Source: JBDLID01 sp039715055
Lineage (GTDB): Bacteria; Desulfobacterota; Desulfobulbia; Desulfobulbales; Desulfocapsaceae
Reading direction: 5' to 3'
DNA length: 40,682 nt
Assembly (NCBI GenBank): GCA_039715055.1
Contig: JBDLID010000011.1
Coordinates: 1-40,682 of the forward strand
Shown: in pieces, positions 17,019 through 24,840 of the stretch
Layout: each line of letters opens with the position of its first letter
Position numbering within the stretch: position 1 is the stretch's first letter
Program-made: the position numbers and the translations under genes
Notes under the pieces: model-generated
The model's database searches: none
Seen by the model: the letters and a program-made list of their open reading frames with translations, nothing else
What the model was told of the DNA's origin: nothing

Positions 17019-18576
17019 AGCCCTGAACGTACTAATTGTTGATGACAGTGAGCGGGATATGACTCTCCTCCAGCGGACGCTTAGTAAACGCTGGCCTGAG
17101 TTGACCAGTCGACGTGTCGACAGTGTTGAAAGCATGGAGAAGGCAATGGAGGAGGTAGGCTGGCAGATTGTCATCTGCGACGAGGTTATGCCTCATTTTG
17201 ATGCCGTCGGCGCGTTGAACGTGCTGCGTCGCAGGCAAAAAGATATTCCATTGATTGTCTGCTCCGGAATGCTTGTCACTGAGGATGCCATTGATCTGAT
17301 GAAAAGGGGCGCCGCTGATTTTGTCCGTAAGGATGACCTGGCCCGACTGGTGCCGGCAGTGGAGAGGGAGCTCGCACAGTCCGAGAGCAGACGACAACGC
17401 CATCTGGCTGAAGAGCTGTTGCGATCCAGTGAAGCCTTCAACAGAGGGATCATTGATTCCAGCCAGGACTGTATCATCACCCTGGACCTGGAGGGTCGAC
17501 TTCAGTATATGAGTAAGGGGTGTCAGTGTTTGTTGGAAATCAAACATGTCAAGGATATCCTCCAGACCCAATGGGTGGATCTCTGGAGTGGAGAATATCG
17601 TCAAATGGCTGAGCAGGCAATTGAGGAGGCATTGAACAATGGTACTGGCCAGTTTCAGGGTGTCAGCGCAACATCTCGAGGAAATGAACAATGGTACGAT
17701 GTCATTCTTTCCACAATCACAGATTCTGACGGAACCCCAGAAAATCTGCTGGTTGTCGCCAGGGATCATACCAAGCTGAAACAATTTGAAGAACAGTTGA
17801 TTGTTACTGAGAAAATGAGTGCCATCGCAGGGCTTGCAGCAGGTATTGCCCATGAACTCAACTCGCCACTTTCTGCAATTCTTCAGTCTCTTCAACTCAT
17901 TCAAATGGGTTTTGATCCGGATGAGGAGCAGAACCGATCGCTGGCTGCAGAGCATGGACTGGACCTGGAAAAATTTCAGAATTATCTGAAGGCAACTGAG
18001 CTGAACCTGTTTCTTGACGGCATCAGGACGTCGGCTGCAAGTGCATCAACGATCGTCTCAAAACTGCTTCAGTTTGCACGCCCTGTTGACCAGGTTCCCT
18101 CGCAGGCAAACCTGACCCAGCTGGTAGACTGTGCCATAGGACTTGCAAAATCTGATTATCATCTCAAGAAAGAGTACCGGATTAACGAGGTCAATTTTAT
18201 CCGGGAGTACAGTTCCGAGAGTATTGAGATTAACTGCATTCCTACGGAAATCGAACAGGTGCTTATCCACCTGATCAAAAATGGTTGCCAGGCCATGACA
18301 TTGGAGGGTTGCAAAGATCCCCGGGTAACTATCCGTACGAAAAGAACGGAAAATATGGCGGTGATCGAAGTGGAGGATAACGGTCCCGGTATGAGTCAGG
18401 AGGTTAGCCGGAAAGCGTTTGATCCATTTTTTTCCACCAAGGAGGTTGACGAAGGGGTCGGGCTCGGGCTGGCGGTCTCCCACTCAATTATCTGCGGTAA
18501 GCATGGCGGTAGCCTGAATGTAAAATCCACTCCGGGCGAATGTACTGTTTTTATTATTCAGCTGCCGCTCACCTGA
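17011..18576 (+). CDS. REC-PAS-histidine kinase, cytoplasmic
   Basis: This 521-aa protein has a receiver (about 5-120) with the aspartate at D57 in VICDEVMP and the conserved lysine in VRKDD, a PAS domain (about 137-260), HisKA with H281 (AGIAHELNSPLSA), and an HATPase with IKNGCQAM (N-box), DNGPGM and GVGLGLAV boxes. There is no membrane helix. It ends the six-gene operon. Its receiver places it downstream of another kinase, possibly the triple-receiver hybrid at the start of the operon. The final output may be CheR/CheB activity or a distant response regulator. Confidence 0.93.
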   Translation: MSEALNVLIVDDSERDMTLLQRTLSKRWPELTSRRVDSVESMEKAMEEVGWQIVICDEVMPHFDAVGALNVLRRRQKDIPLIVCSGMLVTEDAIDLMKRGAADFVRKDDLARLVPAVERELAQSESRRQRHLAEELLRSSEAFNRGIIDSSQDCIITLDLEGRLQYMSKGCQCLLEIKHVKDILQTQWVDLWSGEYRQMAEQAIEEALNNGTGQFQGVSATSRGNEQWYDVILSTITDSDGTPENLLVVARDHTKLKQFEEQLIVTEKMSAIAGLAAGIAHELNSPLSAILQSLQLIQMGFDPDEEQNRSLAAEHGLDLEKFQNYLKATELNLFLDGIRTSAASASTIVSKLLQFARPVDQVPSQANLTQLVDCAIGLAKSDYHLKKEYRINEVNFIREYSSESIEINCIPTEIEQVLIHLIKNGCQAMTLEGCKDPRVTIRTKRTENMAVIEVEDNGPGMSQEVSRKAFDPFFSTKEVDEGVGLGLAVSHSIICGKHGGSLNVKSTPGECTVFIIQLPLT

Positions 18577-18590
18577 GAAGGGTGGTCGAC

Positions 18591-18632
18591 ATGATTTCAA
18601 CGCAGCAGATTGTCAGGATGGATGAAAGTTAA
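18591..18632 (+). other. Very short frame after the kinase operon, possible gene remnant
   Basis: Fourteen bases after the kinase stop there is GAAGGGTGG, then an ATG opening a 13-codon frame that ends at TAA. It could be the leftover start of a deleted operon gene or chance. No protein function is claimed. Confidence 0.15.
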
Positions 18633-18655
18633 CAGCCCCCTGCCCCCAGCAAAAT

Positions 18656-20431
18656 TCAGTGTTCAATCCCTTTAAGCATCTCTTCAATCACCTGTATGCC
18701 TCCCTGCCAGAACAGAGGGTCATTGAGATCAATTCCAAACGGTGTCATCAGTTCGTAGGGAGACTTGGAGCCGCCCTGACTGAGGAGCTCGATATACTTT
18801 GGTACAAAGCTCTCTTTTTCCTGCAGGTAAAGATTGTAGAGTGAGAGCACGAGCAGTTCGCCAAAGGCGTATGCGTAGACATATCCCGGGCTGTGAAGAA
18901 AGTGAGGGATGTAGGACCACCAGATGGAGTAGTTGTCAGTCAACTCAACCGAATCACCGAACATCGCCTTCTGACTCTTTATCCAGAGAGAAGAAAGCAT
19001 GTCCGCAGAGAGTTCACCTTCACTGCGGCGCTGGTTGTGGATCATATCTTCAAATCGATTCATTGAGATCTGACGGAAGACGGTGGCGAAAATCGACTCA
19101 AGTTTCTGGCAGATGAATGCCTTTTTCTTTTCCTGGTCTTCAATTTTTTCCAGCTGTTTATGAAAGATGAGCAGTTCGGCAAAGACCGAGGCGGTTTCAG
19201 CCAGAACCAGCGGGGTGTCAGAGTTGAAATATCCCTTTTCTTTTGCCAGGTACTGGTGGACACCGTGTCCAAGTTCATGGGCCACAGTTGAAACATCACG
19301 CAGGTTGCCGGTGTAGTTGACAAGCACATAAGGGTGGGCGTCAGGGACAGCCGGATGGGCAAAGGCGCCGCCCCGTTTCCCCTCCATAACTGGAGCGTGG
19401 ATCCAGTTGTTGTCAAAAAACATGGCTGCGATTTGTGCCAGCCGGGGGGAGAATTCATCAAAACCGGACAGGACCATCTCCCTGCACTCCTGCCAGTCAA
19501 CCTGGTCTGCAGGAAGCTCAGGCAGGGGGGCATAGCGGTCATAATCCTTGAGGGTGTCGAGTCCGAGGATATCTTTTTTTATCTCATAATAACGTCCCAC
19601 AATATCGTATCGGTCAGTACATGCCCCTATGAGAGTGGTCACCGTGCTGTCGGTGAGCTCATTGTCAAGATTTCGTGAACTGACCCATTGCGGGTATTGA
19701 CGGAGACGGTCGTTGATCATCTTGTCAGCCAGGATAGTGTTGAAAATGTGGCTGAGAATATGGAGCTGGCCCTGCAGCCCTTCGGTGAGATCTGCCGCTG
19801 CCTGTTGGCGTGTCTTGCGGTCTGCGCTGTAGAGGTCGGAAAGAACCTCTTCCTCGGTTCTCCTGGCCGTGCCGAACTTGAGGTTTCCGATGAGCTTTTC
19901 AAAGAGGTTGTGCCAGCTCGATTTTCCAACCGGGGAAAATTCGATGAGTACGGTCTCCTGATCCTCACTGAGAAGATGGTCGGCGTAGCGCCGCAGTTTT
20001 TCAAGGTAATGTTTGAAGTCGGCGGCTTCTTCACTGTTTGCAAGCCGTTCCGCTGAATCCTCTTCCATTTTTGACCATTCAAGGGAAAAGAAGACGGTCT
20101 GCCTGGAAATTTCACTGGCGATTTCCTGTGTTTTCTGAAGAAAGGCCCCTGCTGCAGGGTTATTGACCTGGGTGGAAAAGTTGAGAAAGGCATAGGTCGC
20201 AAGTCTTCCGAGATTAACTTCAATGCGCTCGAGACGTTTTACCGTTCGAGCAAAGACCGATGGGTCAAGTTCCGCCAGGCGACCACTGAAATCCTCCTGG
20301 AGCAGGGCCGCCTCCTGGTGACAGAGATCGATGTCGTCTGTGATCAGCTCATCTTCAAGGGAGTCGTAGAGGTCGGTCAGGTTCCAGATGATATCTTCTG
20401 TTTTCAGTTTCTGGTTCAGTTCCTTGGACAT
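18656..20431 (-). CDS. pepF: Oligoendopeptidase F, M3 family zinc metallopeptidase
   Basis: This 591-aa cytoplasmic zinc peptidase cleaves short peptides. The zinc motif HELGH is at 385-389 (HExxH), with the third ligand E412 in LAETASVFAE. Downstream YVYAYAFGELL matches the M3 substrate-binding region near the C-terminus. The length matches PepF (about 600). The start is ATG at 20431 with an AAAGGAAAAG ribosome binding site. There is no signal peptide. It converges on the signalling operon with a 79-base gap, and its upstream side is divergent from the HEAT/cNMP/PilZ gene. A role in peptide turnover is expected; nothing in context suggests a special one. Confidence 0.95.
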   Translation of the reverse strand: MSKELNQKLKTEDIIWNLTDLYDSLEDELITDDIDLCHQEAALLQEDFSGRLAELDPSVFARTVKRLERIEVNLGRLATYAFLNFSTQVNNPAAGAFLQKTQEIASEISRQTVFFSLEWSKMEEDSAERLANSEEAADFKHYLEKLRRYADHLLSEDQETVLIEFSPVGKSSWHNLFEKLIGNLKFGTARRTEEEVLSDLYSADRKTRQQAAADLTEGLQGQLHILSHIFNTILADKMINDRLRQYPQWVSSRNLDNELTDSTVTTLIGACTDRYDIVGRYYEIKKDILGLDTLKDYDRYAPLPELPADQVDWQECREMVLSGFDEFSPRLAQIAAMFFDNNWIHAPVMEGKRGGAFAHPAVPDAHPYVLVNYTGNLRDVSTVAHELGHGVHQYLAKEKGYFNSDTPLVLAETASVFAELLIFHKQLEKIEDQEKKKAFICQKLESIFATVFRQISMNRFEDMIHNQRRSEGELSADMLSSLWIKSQKAMFGDSVELTDNYSIWWSYIPHFLHSPGYVYAYAFGELLVLSLYNLYLQEKESFVPKYIELLSQGGSKSPYELMTPFGIDLNDPLFWQGGIQVIEEMLKGIEH

Positions 20432-20589
20432 ATTCTTTTCCTTTAATGGTATTATGAAGCCGGATCTTTAAAATATGGATGATCTATAGCGACTTCTCAG
20501 CATCAGAGCAAGGCAGGAATTACAGCAGTGGTTTACGGGGAAATTGAAAAGCGAACAGGGAGGAATCGAACCACTGAAAAAACAGGCAG

Positions 20590-20619
20590 TTGACACATGG
20601 AGCCATGGCAGGATATACT
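20590..20619 (+). promoter_or_regulatory. Strong sigma-70 promoter for the HEAT/cNMP/PilZ operon
   Basis: A perfect -35 TTGACA (20590-20595) is followed after 18 bases by TATACT (20614-20619), five of six matches to the -10 consensus. The expected transcript starts near 20626, about 90 bases before the ATG at 20716. The rest of the 284-base gap shows nothing else. Confidence 0.6.
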
Positions 20620-20715
20620 TTTGCTGATCATTGTCTTTTACCGATGCCGGCTTAAATCACCGCTGCATCGAATTTCCCGTCTTAATTCAGGGATTACAGT
20701 CAGATATTAGAACAA

Positions 20716-23103
20716 ATGGAACTGGACAAGAAAAAACAGGAGCAGGCCAAGAAAAAAGCCCAGCAGCTCATCGCCAAAAACGAGCAGAAACTTGTTGCTC
20801 AGCGTGTGCAGCGTCAGGCCAGGGATTTTGTCCAGGGGAACATCAAGGCGCTTCTCAACAATGAGTTTGGCATCAACCTGTCAAATCTTGTTGCCGAGCT
20901 GAGCCGCAAGGGAGATAAACAGCATCTTGACGAGATTCTTGAAAAACTTGGCGACAGTGCCTGTAATGAGGATCTGAAGATACGAGAACGTGGTGTGACG
21001 GTCCTTTCGCTTTGCTCCAGTTTGCTGACAGACAGCGAAGACTGGGACCTGGTTGAACGTCTGACGACGCTGCTGGTGCGCTGGCTGCGGGTCGAGACGA
21101 CATATATGACGGCCTGTGACACGGTTTGCCGCCAGCTTCAGGAAAACGGTCTGCGAATGCTGCAGGAAGGGCATTGGCGGGAGGCGTCCTATCTGCTCGA
21201 GACTCTTTTTCAAATCCAGTCGGGTTTTCTTGAAAAGAGTAACACCATCAGGGGAGTTGTTTCCAGGACCCAGGATAATCTGGCTGTTGATTATATCCTG
21301 GAAGAGTTGAGCCTTATCTGCCTCAAGGGAAAGGGGCCCCGACAGGCCATGGCTGAGGAACTTCTCATCCATCTTGGCCGAAAGGCTGCCATCTTCCTGC
21401 TTTCCAAACTGCTTCACTGTAAAGAAAAAAACGACAGGCTGCGGCTCATCGGGCTCATTCCTGCCACCGGCCGGGTTGCCATGCCGGTGTTGGAAGGTTT
21501 TCTTGCCAAAGATATTCCCTGGTACGGTAAACGCAACATTATCCTCATGATCGAAGCCATTGGTGACCCCTCCTATATTCACCTGATCGCTCCCTGTCTC
21601 AAGTTCCCTGATATGCGGGTGCAGCAGCAGGCCATCGATTCCATTTATGAACTTGGTGGGCCGGAGAGGAAGAAACATCTTCTGGCGGCTCTACGGTATG
21701 TGATGGATGACCTGAAGGTTCATCTGGTTGATATTTTAGGACGGTTGGGTGGTGATGATCTCAGTCATCATTTTCTTGATCTGCTTGCCGAAAGGGACCA
21801 GTTTAGTCCACAGGTCAAAGATGCACTTCTTGGTAAACTCTGCGTTATGCTGCGCCTGGCACCGAATAAACGTACTGTCAATCTCCTCCAGAGTCTTGTC
21901 GAAGAGCGTGAGCAGGGTGTTGAACCGGAAAATGACCGGGTATTGACAACGGCTGTCCAGACCCTTCAGCTCATCGAGCCCGGCATGAAGCGCCAGGAAA
22001 AGAAAAAGAAAAAGAAGAAGAGCGTTAAGAAAAAAGATACCAGGGATGAGGTCAGCTTTACCCATGATCCGGCAGCTCAGGCGCATGCCAAGTTGAATAT
22101 CCGTGACCTGGAAGCTCAGGTTGAAAAACTGCTCGGAGAAAAGCAGGTCGAGAAAGCCGGTGAGATGCTGTACGAGTATGGCGCCGAATCTGCCAGAGAA
22201 AAAGATTTTGTCACTGCTGAGATGTTACGGGACCGGCTCCTTGAAGTTAATCCCGGAGCGCTGGGAGAAGTCATTCGGCTGGGAGAGATTATTGAGGCTG
22301 AAAAAAGCAGCTCCATACCCGGTAATCACCTGAAGGTCTGGCAGGATCTTTACGACAAACTTGGAACCGAAGAGTTCAATGCTCTCTATGAGACCATGGA
22401 AGAGGAGCAGTTCCAGCCCGATGAGACTATCGTTCAACAGGGTGAAAAAGACGACCGGCTCTTTTTCATCAATGAAGGTCAGGTACGCCTGAGCTGCATC
22501 CAGGGTGAGAGTGAAATTTTCCTCAAGCGCCTGGGCGCCGGCGATGTCATGGGGCTTGGTCCGTTTTTCTCTGTTTCCATGTGGACGGTTAGCCTCACTG
22601 CTTCAAAAAATGTAAAATTACACTCACTTGAGTATGAGCACTTCCGTGAGTTGGTTGACCGATATCCCATTATCGAATCCACACTCCTCGAATTTGTCAC
22701 TGCCAGGGATGAGATTCCGGAGTTGTTGAAGATGTCTGGTGAAGATCGTCGTCAGTCGGTTCGCCATCCGGTGACAATCATGGTCTCAAATACATTGATT
22801 GATGACTATGGCCAACCCTCTGGAAAGAGTTTTAAAGGTGAAACAGCAGATATTTCTTCAGGAGGCCTGTCCTTCTATATCCGTATCTCAAGAAAGGAAA
22901 ATGCCAGGCATCTGCTTGGCAGGAAACTGGTTACCGAATTTTCCGGCCTTAAATCCAAATCGTTCAAAAGGACAGGCATCATCGTCGGTGTGAAATTTCA
23001 AGACTACGTGGATAATGATTTTTCTGTTCATGTCCAGTTCGCAAGATCCATTGATCAGTCGGCCCTGACGCCCATCGTCAGGCAATATGGTACTACCCGA
23101 TAA
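20716..23103 (+). CDS. HEAT-repeat protein with cyclic-nucleotide-binding and PilZ domains
   Basis: This 795-aa cytoplasmic protein joins three parts. A helical HEAT/armadillo-like region covers about 50-410. A very basic linker (about 424-440, KKKKKKK) follows. A cyclic-nucleotide-binding domain of the CRP type lies at about 555-665 (PDETIVQQGEKDDRLFFINEG), though the usual phosphate-binding Arg motif is not obvious. A C-terminal PilZ domain (about 675-790) has RRQSVR and DISSGGLSF, matching the RxxxR and (D/N)xSxxG motifs that bind cyclic di-GMP. It is therefore a likely second-messenger sensor that acts through protein contacts, perhaps for motility or surface growth. The SD sequence is weak. 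It overlaps the dus gene by 17 bases. Confidence 0.88.
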   Translation: MELDKKKQEQAKKKAQQLIAKNEQKLVAQRVQRQARDFVQGNIKALLNNEFGINLSNLVAELSRKGDKQHLDEILEKLGDSACNEDLKIRERGVTVLSLCSSLLTDSEDWDLVERLTTLLVRWLRVETTYMTACDTVCRQLQENGLRMLQEGHWREASYLLETLFQIQSGFLEKSNTIRGVVSRTQDNLAVDYILEELSLICLKGKGPRQAMAEELLIHLGRKAAIFLLSKLLHCKEKNDRLRLIGLIPATGRVAMPVLEGFLAKDIPWYGKRNIILMIEAIGDPSYIHLIAPCLKFPDMRVQQQAIDSIYELGGPERKKHLLAALRYVMDDLKVHLVDILGRLGGDDLSHHFLDLLAERDQFSPQVKDALLGKLCVMLRLAPNKRTVNLLQSLVEEREQGVEPENDRVLTTAVQTLQLIEPGMKRQEKKKKKKKSVKKKDTRDEVSFTHDPAAQAHAKLNIRDLEAQVEKLLGEKQVEKAGEMLYEYGAESAREKDFVTAEMLRDRLLEVNPGALGEVIRLGEIIEAEKSSSIPGNHLKVWQDLYDKLGTEEFNALYETMEEEQFQPDETIVQQGEKDDRLFFINEGQVRLSCIQGESEIFLKRLGAGDVMGLGPFFSVSMWTVSLTASKNVKLHSLEYEHFRELVDRYPIIESTLLEFVTARDEIPELLKMSGEDRRQSVRHPVTIMVSNTLIDDYGQPSGKSFKGETADISSGGLSFYIRISRKENARHLLGRKLVTEFSGLKSKSFKRTGIIVGVKFQDYVDNDFSVHVQFARSIDQSALTPIVRQYGTTR

Positions 23104-24124
23104 GAGAGATCCGCCTGCTGCCATTGAGGTGCGTGGAGTTGTGATCTCTCCGCCGCTCGCCCTGGCACCCATGGTCGGCCTCTCCCACTCGGCGTTGAGG
23201 CGATTGATTGTCGAGATTGGCGGCATTGGACTGTTGTTTACCGAGATGCTGTCGGTGGGCAGGTTGCCCGATGAAAGCATACTGTCGCCTTTTCTTGTTC
23301 GCAGTGAGTCGGAGCGTCCTCTTTTTTATCAGATTTTTGCCGGTCCAAAACAGAATGTGCTGCCGGCCGTCGACAGAATTCATCGACTTGATGGTCAGGG
23401 GATCGATATCAATCTTGGCTGTCCGGCCCCGAACCTGAGAAAAATCGGTGCCGGTTGCGCCATGACAAGAGATCTCAAGGCAACTGCTTCGCTGATACGA
23501 ACTGTCCGTCAGGCAACCGAGCTGCCGCTCAGTGCCAAAATTCGCCTCGGTGCCGAACTGGATACGAAACCATTGACCGCTTTAGTACAAATGCTTGAAA
23601 GCGAAGGGGTTGATCTGATAACCGTTCATGGCCGGCTCGACGGAGAGAAGTTTTGTCGAAAACCCCGCTGGCACTTGATCAGGGTGGTCAAGGAAGCGGT
23701 TGGGGTTCCGGTACTTGCCAACGGTTCTGTCTTTGATGCAGCCGATGCGCGACGCTGCCTTGAAGACTCCTGTGCTGATGGACTGATGATCGGTCGTGGA
23801 GCGGTCCGTAAACCTTGGCTGTTTGCTGAAATTGCTTCATCCCTTTATGGGTTGGACGTTCCTGTGACCATTGAGCCTGAAAAAATTTATCTTCGGTTTA
23901 TTGAACTGCTCAAGGAAAGCTTTGCACCGGAGCGAAGGCTCGGTCGGTTGAAACAGTTCACCCATTACTTTGGGGAGAATTTTCAGTTTGGACATCAGCT
24001 GGCCATGAGTGTCCAAAGATGTGATTCCGTTTCCTCTGCAGAAGAAGCGGCAGCGAAGTTTTTTCTCTCTGTCAATTCAGTAGTATCGCCATCATTAAAC
24101 AGAGAGAGTGACGATACACCTTAG
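23087..24124 (+). CDS. dus: tRNA-dihydrouridine synthase
   Basis: This 345-aa FMN-dependent enzyme reduces uridine to dihydrouridine in the tRNA D-loop. The TIM-barrel motifs are clear: APMVGLSH near the N-terminus for FMN, INLGCPAPN with the catalytic Cys, KIRLG, TVHGR, ANGSV and GRGA near the phosphate-binding end. A C-terminal helical domain follows. The length suits the DusB-like bacterial group, but the subtype is not assigned. The start is ATG at 23087, inside the end of the HEAT/PilZ gene, so the two are translationally coupled. Confidence 0.93.
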   Translation: MVLPDKRDPPAAIEVRGVVISPPLALAPMVGLSHSALRRLIVEIGGIGLLFTEMLSVGRLPDESILSPFLVRSESERPLFYQIFAGPKQNVLPAVDRIHRLDGQGIDINLGCPAPNLRKIGAGCAMTRDLKATASLIRTVRQATELPLSAKIRLGAELDTKPLTALVQMLESEGVDLITVHGRLDGEKFCRKPRWHLIRVVKEAVGVPVLANGSVFDAADARRCLEDSCADGLMIGRGAVRKPWLFAEIASSLYGLDVPVTIEPEKIYLRFIELLKESFAPERRLGRLKQFTHYFGENFQFGHQLAMSVQRCDSVSSAEEAAAKFFLSVNSVVSPSLNRESDDTP

Positions 24125-24138
24125 CAAAGGAGGACAAA

Positions 24139-24441
24139 ATGATTGATCTGATTAAAAAAGCGATGTTCATGGGACTGGGTGCCGCCTCATTGACCAAGGA
24201 AAAAGTTGAAGAGGTGGCCAGGGAGTTTGTTGACAAGGGAAAGCTCTCCCAGCAGGAAGGGGAGAAACTTGTTGATGAGCTGATGAAGAAATCTGATCAG
24301 GCTAAAGATGACCTCAAAGAGCAGGTTAGTCAAAAGGTTGAAGAAGTTCTTGCCGGAATGAACCTTGCCAAGAAGGAGGACGTCACTGCCCTGCGTCAGG
24401 AAATTGAAGATCTGCGCCAGGAAATTCAATCGTCTGACTGA
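24139..24441 (+). CDS. Phasin-like / coiled-coil small protein
   Basis: This 100-aa charged helical protein has an N-terminal amphipathic segment (IDLIKKAMFMGLGAASL) and a heptad-rich body that ends in a coiled coil with repeated RQEI. This pattern fits the phasin or polyhydroxyalkanoate-associated accessory family (PhaF/PhaI N-terminal type). A strong AAAGGAGG site lies 6 bases before the ATG. It follows dus by 14 bases. No polyhydroxyalkanoate synthase is in the window, so the granule role is uncertain. Two hairpins follow the stop codon. Confidence 0.8.
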   Translation: MIDLIKKAMFMGLGAASLTKEKVEEVAREFVDKGKLSQQEGEKLVDELMKKSDQAKDDLKEQVSQKVEEVLAGMNLAKKEDVTALRQEIEDLRQEIQSSD

Positions 24442-24477
24442 CAGTAAAACTGCAGGCTGCCTGTAGAATTATCAATG

Positions 24478-24522
24478 TCTGAAGGGGAACTTCCCCTTCA
24501 GACTGGTTCTGCTGAGAACCAG
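24478..24522 (+). terminator. Tandem perfect hairpins after the phasin-like gene
   Basis: The first hairpin has a 10-bp perfect stem (TCTGAAGGGG/CCCCTTCAGA, loop AACTT) at 24478-24502. Directly after it is an 8-bp perfect stem (CTGGTTCT/AGAACCAG, loop GCTG) at 24503-24522. No T-run follows at once; a T6 run is near 24545. It may stop transcription or stabilise the 3' end of the messenger. Confidence 0.5.
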
Positions 24523-24741
24523 GCATCACTCTTCCGTAATGTCGCCATTTTTTCCTCTCCACCCCTCTCCCGCTCCAATAGTCTTCCAGTTTATCCTTAC
24601 CAAGTCAGTTTTATGTCCATTAAAAAAAATGATTGGTGGTAGAGATTCCCAATTAGGCCGTCTTCCGCCTGCGGTCTTACCTTTGAAGTCAAATGTGCCA
24701 TCCCACTATGGACATTTGTCCAATTCTGTTTGTCTCAAAAG

Positions 24742-24770
24742 TTGATTGTCTTCATCTGTTGATCTAAAGT
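24742..24770 (+). promoter_or_regulatory. Candidate promoter for the CHASE kinase operon
   Basis: TTGATT (24742-24747), a 17-base spacer and TAAAGT (24765-24770) give a moderate sigma-70 match about 70 bases before the ATG at 24841. Confidence 0.3.
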
Positions 24771-24840
24771 TTTAATAGAAGGATTTGTAAAAACGTCACT
24801 GACGTCTACTCACCTGAAAAAACGGCATAGAGGATTTTGT

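Larger units (their letters stand above)
24442..24840. other. Structured intergenic region before the CHASE kinase
   Basis: This 399-base gap starts with two back-to-back hairpins (24478-24522). It then holds several small inverted repeats: CCGC-CT-GCGG (24665-24674), AAATGTGCCAT paired with ATGGACATTT (24691-24717), and GGACA-TT-TGTCC (24710-24721). TGTCCAT (24614-24620) is inverted again as ATGGACA (24708-24714). A promoter candidate lies at 24742-24770. No coding frame is supported. Confidence 0.5.

Noticed and set aside
17032..17955. Long minus-strand open frame opposite the REC-PAS kinase gene
   Set aside because: The plus-strand frame holds clear receiver and PAS motifs; the antisense frame has no motif, ribosome binding site or family signal.
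20881..21678. 265-codon minus-strand frame opposite the HEAT/PilZ gene
   Set aside because: It mirrors the coding strand of a well-supported gene and shows no domain or start signal.
24600..24840. c-di-GMP riboswitch before the CHASE kinase
   Set aside because: The conserved GEMM motifs are not visible and the hairpins do not fit that fold.
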